A DNA stretch of 64,000 bases, from contig JARWMV010000234.1 of assembly GCA_030998015.1 (NCBI GenBank), positions 1,984,001-2,048,000 on the forward strand, in the 5' to 3' direction. The position numbers and the translations under genes were made by a program. Within the stretch, counting starts at the first letter, position 1, and every line of letters begins with the position of its first letter. The notes beneath the pieces are model-generated. The model searched no databases. It had not been told where the DNA came from and saw only the letters and a program-made list of their open reading frames with translations. Source of the stretch: Ceratorhiza oryzae-sativae (taxonomy: Eukaryota > Basidiomycota > Agaricomycetes > Cantharellales > Ceratobasidiaceae). Positions 1 to 11,765 of this stretch are shown here, piece by piece.

Positions 1-1609
1 TTTCAACACCGCTAGGTCTGAGAATCTCAGTGAAGCAAGACCCTAAAATTTGCGCCTGCCTTTTGTGGACATGGAATGCTAGTTATAGTCCCGCGCAAAG
101 TCTATTTTGAGCCGACCGTAAGCTCCGTGCAAGTGTCACACACACACACGTTGCTACCGAGAATAGAAGGTTCTCCGATGCTCGACACTTGGCCACAACG
201 CCCACCAGCTTCCAGTCTGCTAGGTGACATGTTACAACCCGCAGGCATGGACAGCAGTGCCAGCGGTAGGCTTAGCGCCAATAGCTCTAAATGGCTCGCT
301 TACGTCAATCGGCGAAGTCAGTCCTCTAACATCATCAGGAACCGTGCGTATCGGATTCAGGCTACTCCCCCATTGTACAACTGGTCCAATACCCTCGCCC
401 CGTGCGTTAGCCTCGCTCGTACAATGGCGTAATCCGTGGCGTACGAGCTCACCTATGAATAAGGCATGACATCACCGTGGCCCACCCCCCAAGTATTCAG
501 CCTCCTCGCTCGCCATCCTCGGAGAGGCATCCGAATTCGCTCCACCCGTGTGTAGATCAACCACCCCGACTAATTGCAAAGCTTGTTCGGCCATACACCA
601 AAGCGGGCGATATGCAGGGGTGATGCGTCTCATATTCGAATTGGGCTTTCAACCACGTGCTGGCCTGGGTGATAAGTGACGTGAGCCATGCTCGCGATCA
701 AAGCACGACTGATGGGTATATACTGGGTAGGCTGACATCGAACGTTCTCGAGCTTGCTCTTGGCTGAGTGGGCAGGGCTGGTTGCGGAACCAGAGTAGTT
801 AGGCTGGTTGTGGTTGTTGGGGACTGTGGCAAGATTAGACAGGAAAGGAATAGGGATCACAACGAGGTAAAACGTTGCTATATGCGCCACGTCGGGAGTT
901 GTGTGTTCAATTAGATCAAGAGGATTACCCAAAGGCTAGATTTTTGAATACTCAAGCCTACTCAGTCCAGTCGATGCTCCTGGGCAAAGCCCGGACTCGT
1001 GGCATCGTCGGGAGCAAATCGATCACATAATACTGGGCTGGCGTCCATGCGTTCTCCGCTATTGACTTGACAATAAGTATCAGAACACAATCCCTTTCAC
1101 GTCGGGCGTACAGGTCAGCTCCGACACTTCGGGGAATGGGCGGTCGCGCTGGCTCTAGTCCGAGTAGCGCCGGAGTAGGCGATCAAACCGAGGCGCTCGG
1201 CCCCACTTCCCGCTCGCTGGCTGGTCCCCCGTTGCCATCGCCTGGTGGTTCCTGGGCAAAGTCAGAAAGCGGGAAACACGGGGCTTATGCCTTTGCCCAG
1301 GACCCTGGGTGTTGACGAGTGGTCAGCCAGCACTAGGCAGATTTAAGCGTATGCAAACAACGGAAATCGATTGGACGAGATACATAGAATCGATAGCCAT
1401 CTGGACTGGACATCATAGGAGAACTAATCTGTAGTGTACATGTGCACCCCCAAACCAACAACAAGTAAATAGATCTATCCCAACAGGCCTGTGATGATTC
1501 GGATCAGAAGCACGAAAAAAACGGCATCAAGGGAGGACATACTCTGTAAAAACACAGCAAAAAGGTGAAAACAAATATGCGAAAAATAAGTTCCTGGTGT
1601 GTAGATGTT
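1..1609. other. Intergenic, no gene supported
   Basis: Only short unrelated open frames are present, with no recognisable domain or joinable exon pattern. An imperfect inverted repeat (around TCCTGGGCAAAG near 1246-1260 and its complement near 1289-1306) could form a hairpin; no function is evident. Confidence 0.5.
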
Positions 1610-2701
1610 TCAAGTGGTGGTAGTGGCGGATGAAAGCGGTGCAACACTGGTTGTGACTGATCCGGACCTGGCGCTCGCCGTTGAACGTCCCCGGCGGTTC
1701 ACACGAGGCGGGAGCTCCTGATCAAAATCCCGCCCGCTCCTCGTTTTCTTTTCTAAAATTACGACTGGCGGTGTGTCTCCGCGCTCTGCGTCCGAGCCCT
1801 CTGTATCGCTAACCATGACCCAGCCCTTCCACCCTTTACGCTGCGCAGGTGCTCGCTTCCGCACAGCATTTTCCACGTGCTCCTCCGTCTTGACGGCGAC
1901 CGGAGTGGTGGTCTCGCGTGATTCAGTTTTACGTCTCTTGCGTCGCTGAGTCTCGCGGCCGTCGCGTGCGCGCTTTGTCCCGCCCACGGTCGTCGGGGAT
2001 AATGGGACATACCCTCCCAAGAGACCCTCTGTCGTAGACGGGAGTTCCGACGTGGACGTATTCGGGGACGTCACAGGGGGCGAGATGGGGAGTCGGGGGC
2101 GCTGGCTCTGAGTCGGGCCACGGGAGCGCTTGCCAACGGTCGCGCCGGTTTGAGCATCCTCAACCACGCGCTGCGCACCCGCGTCAAAATCCGGCCTGCC
2201 CGAGGCCGAAGACGTCGAGGCAAACGAGTGTGGCGGCCGCCGGTGTGGGTGAGACGGCGGAGATGGTGGCTCGGGCGACGGACTCGGTGTGCCCGTGCCG
2301 GGCGCGCAGATCGGGATTATGCTCACCCCCATGTCCACTGGCTGAGTCGCGCTCGGCAGCGCCTTGGGCTTTCCTCGTCCTCGGCCGGGCTTGGCCGCTG
2401 AGGAAGTGGCGGTGGCAGTGACGCTTGAAGAACGCGGTTGGCCATTGGCGTCCTGGGGTGCAGGCTGAGAAGTGGACGGAGGCGGCAGGGCAGATGGAAG
2501 AGTACTAGGCGTCGACAAGGCAGAGTGATCAGGTACAGGCTTGTTCGCGCGCAGCACTAGAAGATCCTCGTAATTGAGCCAGCCATAGTTTCCGGCAAGA
2601 ACGGTGGTCGCCGTGCGGCGAGCATTGTGCGGGGGTCGGCGCCAGACAGCTACATAGTTTTGTGGCCGGTCGCCCGAGTGAGTAAACGTAGACATCGGCA
2701 T
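1610..2701 (-). CDS. Unrecognised Ser/Pro/Thr-rich protein, TRSG-family paralogue A
   Basis: A single uninterrupted 363-residue frame. I do not recognise a named domain and assign no function. The N-terminus (residues about 12-45) carries a pattern RP-x-H-x3-RR-x-AT-x-VL-x-G-x2-GW, followed by low-complexity Ser/Pro/Thr sequence, basic clusters (RKRRK) that could be nuclear signals, a block with VDMGVSI, a WKGWV motif and a C-terminal block PPVVILEKKTRSGRDF. The same blocks occur in the same order in the protein at 52794-56032, which supports this as a real gene of a small family. The paralogue has an intron between the WxGWV and TRSG blocks that is absent here. The upstream Met at residue 3 is an alternative start. 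Nuclear location is only a guess from the basic stretches. Confidence 0.7.
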   Translation of the reverse strand: MPMSTFTHSGDRPQNYVAVWRRPPHNARRTATTVLAGNYGWLNYEDLLVLRANKPVPDHSALSTPSTLPSALPPPSTSQPAPQDANGQPRSSSVTATATSSAAKPGRGRGKPKALPSATQPVDMGVSIIPICAPGTGTPSPSPEPPSPPSHPHRRPPHSFASTSSASGRPDFDAGAQRVVEDAQTGATVGKRSRGPTQSQRPRLPISPPVTSPNTSTSELPSTTEGLLGGYVPLSPTTVGGTKRARDGRETQRRKRRKTESRETTTPVAVKTEEHVENAVRKRAPAQRKGWKGWVMVSDTEGSDAERGDTPPVVILEKKTRSGRDFDQELPPRVNRRGRSTASARSGSVTTSVAPLSSATTTT

Positions 2702-3261
2702 GCAAGGTGGCGAGCCTGGAGAGAGAGAGTGCCGGCAGCGGGCGTGCGTGGTGAGTGGGTGTCGTTGTCGAAAGCACTAGACTCGAGCAGACACGCTTCA
2801 GGTCCAGACGGTGCGAGCTGTACTTGCAGTGCCAATCCAGACCCAGTCAGAGCGCGACAGAGCAGCAGCAGTACCACACGGCTCACGTTCAACCCAGGTC
2901 CGTCCCGTTGGAGCGGGGTGCGCAACAGACAAACACCGAGAAAAACAAGCTATAAGTACTCGCAATCACGTGATGCCTCATGCTGGAACGCCTGACCAGT
3001 CCACAGGGCCTGGGCTTCTTGTTCTTCTCATCACGGAGCTTTCCACGCCACGTTTCTACAGCATAATAATATGTATATGCAGCCCGTGTATCTACAAGAT
3101 GGTCCCAAGAAAACGTCCAGCGGGTTGCACAAGGTGTCCGAGAAGTAATTTGGGATCCGCAGCCGTCGAAGTTCTGCTCAAGTGAGCTTGTTCGGCCATC
3201 AGCGTTTCTCACGGAAGCGGATTCGGATATGGAAACAACATCAGTCCCAGATCAGGCAAAA
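2702..3261. other. Intergenic
   Basis: Region between two genes that are both on the minus strand: upstream of the TRSG-family gene start and downstream of the PL14-like stop. No conserved coding segment seen; it should hold the promoter of the first gene and the terminator of the second. Confidence 0.5.
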
Positions 3262-5995
3262 TCAACTCAGTTGTGCGACGCTAAAGTCGGCCAACCAGAG
3301 CCGCTGGTCCTTGCTGCTCTGCCAGTACGCGTCATGACCTGCAAAAACATGCGATGTCAGGCGATCATCGAAAGGGAGGGAGCAAAAAGGGGGTCATGGA
3401 TATGTGTCGATAAGACCAGGGATAAGGTTAGGATATGAGCGAATCAGCTCGATCTATGCCTTTAACGGCATTCTTAGAACCGCCAGCTGTCACAGAATCC
3501 ACACATGCAGTGAGGATACCCGAGACAGGGGTACCGTCGGCGCATGTACAAACAAACAGCACAGTCACCCGGAGCAAGGCGAACAAGGCACCAGGGACCA
3601 AATACAGGCCGTCGGCCAGTCGACCCAAACAAGAACCGCCCCGATGACGACCGACGGCGACGGACTCACCACCAAAAAAGCACTGAACCATCAAGCCCCG
3701 GACGACACTTGCATCCATCCCGACTCCTCGGAACTCGACCCCAGTGAGTTTCCAGATTGACTTCCCGTTGTACCACACCTAGGGAAAATAACGTCGTGTC
3801 AGTAGAATCAAATCTCCTATGGACAAATTAGGATATGATGCGAATCCGACAACCACTGTCACAGGTATTTTACGGTAAACGTGAGTGAAAAAGCAGTAGA
3901 GGGCGGTAAAGGGACGTAAAAGAAGCTCGAGTGAAACACGACAGGGCTTAAACACGAGGAAGCAAAGAAGAAAGATGTGTAGTGGCATACGATAAAATAC
4001 GTATGCACAGCTAGTCACCAACCAACCGCCAATCCAAGTCATAAACCCGACATGTCACAAGCAGCAATTTCCGAGTCAATTCTAAAGCAGCCCAGAGGCG
4101 GGATAGTGTCGGGCCGCAAAGCGCCGAAAAATAAGCATGAACAAAAGGCTGAACAGCATTGGCGGCAAATCGCTGAACCGGAAATGGGGTTAGGATAGAT
4201 AATTCGAAGATGTTCGGCGTCACTCGCCAGCCCAGACATTACCAGTTTGGGTGAATGAGGACCGCTAATCCCAGCAGAATCGCATACTAAACAAAACGGA
4301 GTTCAAATGTGATCCCAGCCATCATGCGTCGGCGCTCAAAGAAGCAGTTTCGGATCACAGTGCCAGAGGAAACTGGTCAAAACTGTCTTGTCGCGCCAAT
4401 CTAGCGCAAAGCACAGCCGATCCCGAAGCCATAGCCATCGATCTCTTCACAGAGCAGACGAACCCAGACTCAGAGTGCTCGACTCACCTGAAGTTCTCCG
4501 TTTGCGACACCGGGCGTATTCAACTTGATCCTTTGTGCCACGCTATTCCATACTCCGGTCTTGAATGAAAACGCGCCTCGGCCAAACGAGATCCCGTAAT
4601 CTGAACCGCAATCGGTTATACCTGGTATTTCGGGATTCTTGCAGAGATCTAAAAGAAGAACGAAGGAACGGGCAAATGGGTCAGTGATGAGGAGTAAAAT
4701 AGAGAGACAAGGGACCTTGGTTTGCGGGAATCTCCGGCAAATAGGCGTATAATTCGCTGTAGTACGGCACTCGAGTAAGTAATGGATATCGAGCATTGCT
4801 CCAGGACTGACGCTGCGCCATTCTCGCGCCACATGAACCTCGCCGAAAAGCTAGCTCGAGTTATTCAGCAGGCCGAGTCATAGCCACGCACCCAGAACTC
4901 ACCAGTCCAACGCGTGTCTCCCGCCAGAACAACTAATCGCACCATCATCGGTACTTCCTCCATCTATTAGCCATATAATTCAATGACGGACGCTACTCGA
5001 TCGGAATATCATATTGGACGCACAGAACCCTGGAAGTTTGCCTCCATGTACGAAGTCTATCCAGGCGCATCAAATCGCTCAGAAGCTGTTTCCAAGCTGA
5101 GCAGTATGAGACGTACCGAAACCAGCTTCAAAGAAGACAGAGTACCCGAATGTGAGCTCGGTTGCTTTGGTGAGATCTGTTGGCCCGTACCTACGAAAAA
5201 AAAACTAATACGTAAGAGTAACACAGATGGAGAAAAACCGAACACACGCATAAAAACTTATTCCGCCTGGCACACCAGATATAAACGCATAGCTGCCTGC
5301 TCCAAACTAGATTGAGACGTCCATCAAACTTTGTCCAATCATGACAGCGTAATCAAATTCAAAACCTACAAATACTTCCAGAGCAGGTTTTCCATCCGGA
5401 GCCTTTCCCAGCGCTTGCAGACTTCCGCCAAGGATACGGGTAGGACGGAGAGTGTTGGCTGTGTCGGAGAGAGAGTACGAGTCCGTTCCTGGGTTCTGGA
5501 CTGTAGTCCACGAATTAGAGGACGAGCCCAAGCCGAGGGGAAGAACCTTGGCGAGCAGGCCTGGTGCTGGAGCGGGAGCCGGGTTAGGAGTTTGGGAAGG
5601 GCTAGGAGAGTATGAGCTATGGGCCAGAAGCGCGAAAACAAGGCACACCTGACGGTTCTTGTGGTTGCTCCTGGAAGGGTGCTAAATGTCCGGCACTCAA
5701 GAGTCAACAATTACCTGACTCATAAGGATGAAATGAACACTCACAGCGTCGGTGTTGGCGTCGGCACATGTATCTGGGTCGTAATGATAGTAGGTATCAA
5801 CATGATGCTCACGCTGGTATAGGCATATGTGTATGTATATGTCGGAAACTGGGTGTTGCGTGGCTTGCACGTTCCATTGGCTCGTCGTCCGCCCACACGT
5901 TTAAGTCGCCGGTGGTGGAGTGTACCGACTTTGGCTGGGGCGACCGACGTAGCAAGAACGTCGGCGACAAGCGCGAGGAGGACGACCCAACGCAT
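3262..5995 (-). CDS. Secreted polysaccharide lyase family 14-like protein (alginate/glucuronan-lyase-like)
   Basis: Rebuilt from 11 exons: 5995-5745, 5670-5370, 5306-5248, 5190-5117, 5056-5024, 4963-4903, 4850-4812, 4756-4716, 4648-4488, 3778-3670 and 3338-3262. All junctions are GT-AG and in phase, giving 401 residues with no frameshift. It begins with a clear signal peptide (MRWVVLLALVADVLA), then a Thr/Tyr/Pro-rich stretch. Matches remembered from fungal PL14-like proteins include GSYAF...GGISFY, ATELTFGYSVFF, HGGKLPGFYGG, ISCSGGRHALDCFSARFMWR, ELYAYLPE, DYGISFGRGAFSFKTG, W-NGKSIWKLTGVEFR, FFGG and a final SSKDQRLWLADF. Family members cleave uronic-acid polysaccharides by beta-elimination; the substrate here is unknown. 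Introns 9 (709 nt) and 10 (331 nt) are far longer than the rest. The exon 1-2 join is the least certain. Confidence 0.8.
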
Positions 5996-6259
5996 CTCGA
6001 TCTTGTCGAGGGCAAGGTGGAAGGCGTTGTCGGCAGCGTCGGTTACGGCACCATGGGGCGAAATGACCTGGCTGATCTTCGGGACCACGCGATCACGTGG
6101 ATCGATTTCTTGGCTCTTCGAATCCTGACTGTGTTTGTTTTGGCCCTGCGAATCTCTACCCCCAGCCAGAAACCTGTGAAGCCCTAAAATAAGACTGAGT
6201 ATATAAATAGAGACTCCGATCGCGGCGCAATGTTGGAACCTCGCTAGCGAGCGACGACG
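5996..6259. promoter_or_regulatory. Divergent promoter between PL14-like and GH5 genes
   Basis: A 264-bp gap separates the start codons of the minus-strand lyase-like gene and the plus-strand glucanase copy 1. A TATA-type box (TATATAAAT) lies at 6200-6208, about 52 nt before the glucanase ATG. Both genes encode carbohydrate-active proteins acting at or outside the cell surface, so shared control is possible, but this is inference. Confidence 0.45.
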
Positions 6260-8850
6260 ATGTCCCGTCCGCACGAGGCCGAGACGCTGCTGCCTCCGTC
6301 ACCACTGACTGCCCCGGATACCCCCTCTGCAACCGCCTCTTTCAAGCCGCCCCTCTCCAACTATAACGGCGACTTGCGAGAATCCCAATACTCGTCTATT
6401 CCATTCCTCTCGTATGGGAACCAGCCCTCTTCGTCTCGCACTGACACGTCAGGTTTTATCGAAAAGACTAAGCCGGTTGATTCTGACGCGTCTTCGGACA
6501 AGGATCGTGCCGGCACTCGCTCCAAACGCATATTTTGGACACTGGCCGGCCTAGTCACATTCATTTCCATCGTTGTAGCCGTAGTCGTTTCGGTCTACTT
6601 CAAGGTCATCAAACAAAACAACAACTCCACTCAGCCTCACCCAGGCTCAGGGAGCGCCCCTGCAAGTCCCACACAATCCGGCACGATCCAGGCACGACCA
6701 CCCCGCCGGTATTGATCACCGGGGGAGACGGCAGCAAAGTTACTACCGAGACCGGCAGCTTCATTTACAACAACTCGTTTGGCGGTTTCTGGGTACAGGA
6801 TCCGAAAGACCCCTTCAATAACAATGCGCAGGCTCAGAGCTGGTCACCTCCACTCAACACGAGTTGGAGGTGGGGAACCGACAAAATTCGCGGGTGAGTG
6901 CCTTTGCGACAGAATAATTCTGTCCGAATATAATAATCTCATTTTTTTTGGTAGCGTCAACCTCGGAGGCTGGCTTGTGCTTGAGCCTTTTATTACACCT
7001 GGCTATTCGACCTTACATGAACGCAACTGTGCCAGCTGTGGATGAGTGGACGCTATGTACAAACCTGGCGAACGACCCGTCCTCGGGGGGTGTCGCTAAA
7101 GTGATCGAGAACCACTATAATACATTCATCGCAAGTCCACACACCGTTCGCGGAAAACCTCCTAATTGGTCCAGATACAGACTGAGGAGGATTTTGCTCA
7201 GATTGCTGGTGCAGGACTCAATTGGATTCGGATTCCGTCGCGTATTGGGTAATTGACGTGTACCCGGGTGAGCCCTTTTTGGAGGGCGTTGCTTGGAAGT
7301 GAGTACACCAAGCGCACAACCATCAACGCCAGATTTATCATATTCGACAGATACTTCTTGAAGGCGATTGCTTGGGCCCGAAAATACGGCCTGCGCATCA
7401 AACTCGACTGCATACTATGCCCGGTTCGCAAAACGGATACAACCACTCGGGTAAATTAGGTTCTGTGAACTGGTACGCCACGAATCCACGACTTTGGCCG
7501 CATATAGTCTAATCCACGCACCAGGTTAAACGGTGCCATGGGCATTGCCAACGCACAACGATCCCTCAACTATATCCGAATCCTCACCGAGTTTATCTCG
7601 CAGCCTCAGTACAAGGACGTGGTTCCGTTGTTTGGAATTGTGAACGAGGCGTTGATCAATACTATTGGGATGGATGTTATCGATCCTTGTGAGTTGATAC
7701 GTTGGGTTTGATAATGCGCCGTTGACGATGTCATATTATAAGCTACCTCGAGGCCCATAATATGATTCGAAACATCACAGGATATGGCGAAGGCAACGGA
7801 CCATGGCTCAGCGTTCATGATGGGTTCCAGAGTATCTCACAATGGGTTAATTTCATGCCTGGCAGCGATCGGGTGGCACTGTATGCGCGTTTCCTTTACT
7901 TGACTTCGCCCTTTGACCAACTTTTTCAGTGATGCGCACCCATACTTCTCTTTCACGGACCAGGATTTATCTAACATTGCCACTCAAAACAAAAAGCCTT
8001 GCAATGCCTTGGGCGCGACTTTCAACACTTCAATGGCCAACTTCGGCATGACATTAGCCGGTGAATTTAGCAACGCCCACAACGATTGCGGATGGTTCCT
8101 CAATGGCGTCAACCGAGGTTCGAGGTTCGATGGAACATTCAACCCGTACGGCGGGCCAAATGCTGGTCCTGGTGCGTGTCTCCAGTGGATGGATATGTCT
8201 CGATGGGATGCGGCAACCAAGGCCGCTATCCTGCAATTTGCGCTAAGTAGTATGGACGCATTGCAGGTTCGTCTTGTCTCCGTCCATTCAATTCTCACGT
8301 CTGCTGACAGTGGAATCGGCAGAACTACTTCTTTTGGACATGGAAAATCGACAAGTCCCTAGTGTGGGGAACGGTCGCTTCGCCCATGTGGTCTTATAAA
8401 CTTGGACTTGACAATGGATTCATACCAACCGATCCACGTCAGGCAGACGGAGCTTGCTCAAACACCTCACCGTGGAATGGCCCGCTGCCGGCATCCAAAA
8501 CTGGTGGCGTTGGTGCGGGGACCATTGATCCTTCATATGCAGCTGCACACGCCTGGCCTCCGACCACTCTGGCGGGGATACCCAATGCCGCTGCGTTGCC
8601 GACTTACACGGCCACGGCTAATATCATTACCCTGAAACCCGCGACCTACACCGCTTCGGTTAATGCCGGAAGCGGGTGGGCCAATCCAAAGGATCAGAGC
8701 GGACTATATACCCCTATAGCGGGATGCGCATATCCGAGTGATCCATGGAACGCGGTTGGTGCGAGTGCTACCGCTTGTAGCGTTGGTGGTCCGCAAAAAA
8801 TGTTCCGAGGGCGCGCAATGGCGCCTCGAGAGACCGGGATGCCGCTATAG
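6260..8850 (+). pseudogene. Glucan 1,3-beta-glucosidase (GH5_9-like, type II membrane), copy 1, broken
   Basis: Multi-exon gene whose intact relatives hydrolyse beta-1,3-glucan from chain ends at the cell surface. Visible parts: cytoplasmic tail starting MSRPHEAETLLPP, a membrane anchor (LAGLVTFISIVVAVVVSVYF), a Ser/Pro linker, then the GH5 domain (FGGFWVQDPKDPF, VNLGGWLVLEPFI, DEWTLC, FGIVNEA with the acid/base Glu, HPYFSFTDQD, FFWTWK near the C-terminus). Compared with copy 2 the frame is broken at about five places: linker near 6680, a 4-nt loss near 7000, and 1-nt losses near 7238, 7408 and 7685. One intron uses a GC donor (after 7131). Five lesions suggest decay, though assembly errors could account for some. 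The C-terminal exons (8100-8850) remain well conserved. Confidence 0.8.
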
Positions 8851-11694
8851 GCAGATTTGGTTTATCCATATGTTAGGGACGTAGGCTATGTAGCTTTTGA
8901 GATCTACTGTTTCAGTTGGACATGAGTTTCTTTTCGGGACTTGGGGGATTTTCGGTCATGTAATTTTTGGAATTTTATTCGGATATTATGAATGATGGGA
9001 GCTCTTCGGGATTCGAGCTTGTTTGAACCATCCTGGTGCCCAATAGATGTAGTACTCGTGTAGTTTTTTGGGGGGCTTCGGTTTCAAGCCTCGGCGAAAT
9101 CTTGTTTTCAACGATCATGTGATAAGAGCGGTTTACGATTAGTTTACTTGAATTTCATGTGGCACTTACAGAACTCGCTCGAGCAGCCCCTCCGTTAAAG
9201 CTAACTTCCTGTTCAAGGTATTATGTTCAACCTTAATTTGGGTCTATTCGCCTTGCAGAGTCCGTCGCTCCTGGCCTTTTCTCTTGCGGATACACTTTAT
9301 CCACCTCGTCAACTCGATACTTTTTTGACCATATTGGTTATTCCCAGACTTGGAAATGTCCAACCATTGTATTGATACAAATGGATAAGATACGCTTCAG
9401 ATGTATTTGCGCAGCGAATAAAGCGATTGAGCTCAGTGAATGAAGCACACACAAGTGGAAGGGGGTACATTCGCTGATGAATTCAGGCGACAAGTTCATT
9501 CAGTTATATACAAGAAAGCAGAGATACAAAGAGAACTCACGGGTGTATCTAGTTAGTGTATCTACGTATGGAGCCAATACATGGATATCGGACTACAGAC
9601 GGAGTGAGATAGGAGCAATCGACACAATATCGACGTTAGCACGGGTTTGCCCAACACATTGTTTGACGTTAAGCGAGCCCCAATGAGAACCCTAGGGTTA
9701 AACTCGACGATATGGTATTCGGAGCGTATATCGCTTATCCTGGATTCAGAATGGGCTATTCGCAATATATACTCTCGCACCATCCGAAATTCAATCCGAG
9801 AGCTACGCGAATACTTGTCATTTTTGAATGCTCGCAGCCATTGTAGTTGATACGTTTTGATAGCTTGGCATCTTTCTGAGGTTTAAAAACAACGATCTTC
9901 CCATTTGGGGGAGCGCCGACCAAGTTATGATTGGAGATAAGTCGACTACTATCGCCATACGTGAACCAGAAGCTGTCCTAGTCTCGATGTAGTAACTAAA
10001 AATGTGCGGTGAAATAATAAAGAAGAGCTGGCTTGGATTGCCCCTCTTGTGGTAGCAGCCACTGAGAATAGATGATAGTCTTCTCAGACAATCCTGCCAG
10101 CCAAGCAGCTTGAATTCGCCTACCACTGTTAGGTAACTGATGTACAATTGGGGCGCGAACAAACGCCTCGCAACTTGCGGGATCTCTTTGATTTGGTCGC
10201 CGAAACTGCGTCGAGATAATTACCCAAGACTTGTTGTTGATACGCGTGCCCCCACATTTCGTTTATATAAAGCGCTTTAATTTAGTTTACTGATAAAAAA
10301 AGCTAGCTAAGCAGCAAATAGATCCACTCGTTTCCCAGTCGGTGTAGTGACCTGGTTGATGTGCGCAAAGGAAAATGTATATATGCACGAATAATTGACC
10401 TTGCGTCCCACTTGAAAGTAGGCAGGCAAGCAGTATAGTCTTTCTTTTAATGATTTATAAAATAAATAAAGATCAAGGCATGTGTAGCTGTTGTCTGACG
10501 CCGACTCCGTACACGGGCGCATATACCAAACCTCACCACACCCGACTTGCTACACCGAGGATCGATCGGTTCTCAGGCTTAGTCATTCGATTTAGGCTGT
10601 CTTGCATTGGCTCGGCGTCCCCGGCTGCAAGATTTTTCCACTGCGCCCACGATTCACACGCCTGGCGGCACCGCATCAACCTTGGCCTTACTCTTACACA
10701 AGTGGCGGTGCTGATCTCGCAAAGAAACCATCTCTCTCGCTGTATCGAGCGCTTGATCTAGTGATTTGATAGAATCGATGTATATTTTTTACTTGGCCAT
10801 GTGCTACAATTTGCTTATCCTACTCTGTCCTCGTCGAGGACTAGGCGTTCTGTTGATTTCACACCGAACGTAATATTTGCTATTGATTGTCTTGAGAATC
10901 CTTGGCTGGGCGGGCTGTCGGGTATTTCCCCCATCAATCTGAGTATGATCCCAATTTCAGTCGGGCGGTCCGGCCAACCTCTTCATTCTGGCCACAAAAG
11001 GATCCACGGGCACATCAAAGGCTGTGGGGAAGCTCTGGTTATGAAAGGGTCACTGGGTATGCGCACTTGCTTTCAGCCACGCCAAGCGTGCTCTAATGAC
11101 CCAGTACAGGATGTAGGAAATCGGTTAATATGTAAACATATACGCGCTGTCCCGGCGAGCGTTTCGTACCAAGGTTTGTTTGTTTGTTCTTTTTTTTCTT
11201 CCTGGTCGGCGCTAGCAGACTGACATCCTACGTCGAGAGGAGCTCCAGTTTCGTACCTTAGAGCCAATCGTGGCGCTATCATCGGAGAAAGGTGCTAGGT
11301 GTCTGAGATAAACAGGAGGATGTCACCACGCAACGCGCATGGAGAAAGGGGTTATAAACGCGGGCATCCGACCTGAAAATATGTTTCGTGCAGTTCAGAG
11401 GCTACAAAGTGACTCGAAGCGGTCGCTCGGGCATCTATTATATGAGTTCGTCGCATAATATCGATAGAACAATATGGCGACACAAGCTGGGGATTCGGAC
11501 TCGCACGCTTGGGAAGCCAGCTCGGGTATGACCACTTCGACTCGCCAAGTTGGTCCGGCTGAATCTTGTGACACTTCATGCTATGCCATCGCGTGGATTG
11601 TGCTTATGCCATAGAATCCCTTTGAGTTCATCAGGGTTCGATTATCAGCGCTCTTCTACAAAAAACCTGCCGAAAATCCAAAATTAGACCAGAG
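8851..11694. other. Intergenic between tandem glucanase copies
   Basis: About 2.8 kb with no conserved coding segment, transposon domain or RNA gene that I can recognise. Stop-rich and AT-leaning in parts. Confidence 0.45.
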
Positions 11695-11702
11695 TATATA
11701 TA
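11695..11702 (+). promoter_or_regulatory. TATA-type box of glucanase copy 2
   Basis: TATATATA lies 64 nt before the ATG of copy 2, at nearly the same spacing as the TATA-type box before copy 1, consistent with the promoter having been duplicated with the gene. Confidence 0.45.
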
Positions 11703-11765
11703 CCGTGGGCCGCTGTGCATGGATCAGCACAGGCTGAACCTGACCCAGTGCTGCGACGACCAGCC

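Noticed and set aside
630..932. 100-codon minus-strand frame
   Set aside because: No recognised motif, no exon partners and ordinary composition for a chance frame.
5996..6274. Upstream extension of the PL14-like first exon (open to 6274)
   Set aside because: The internal Met at 5995 begins a classic signal peptide; the extension lacks conservation and overlaps the glucanase promoter and start.
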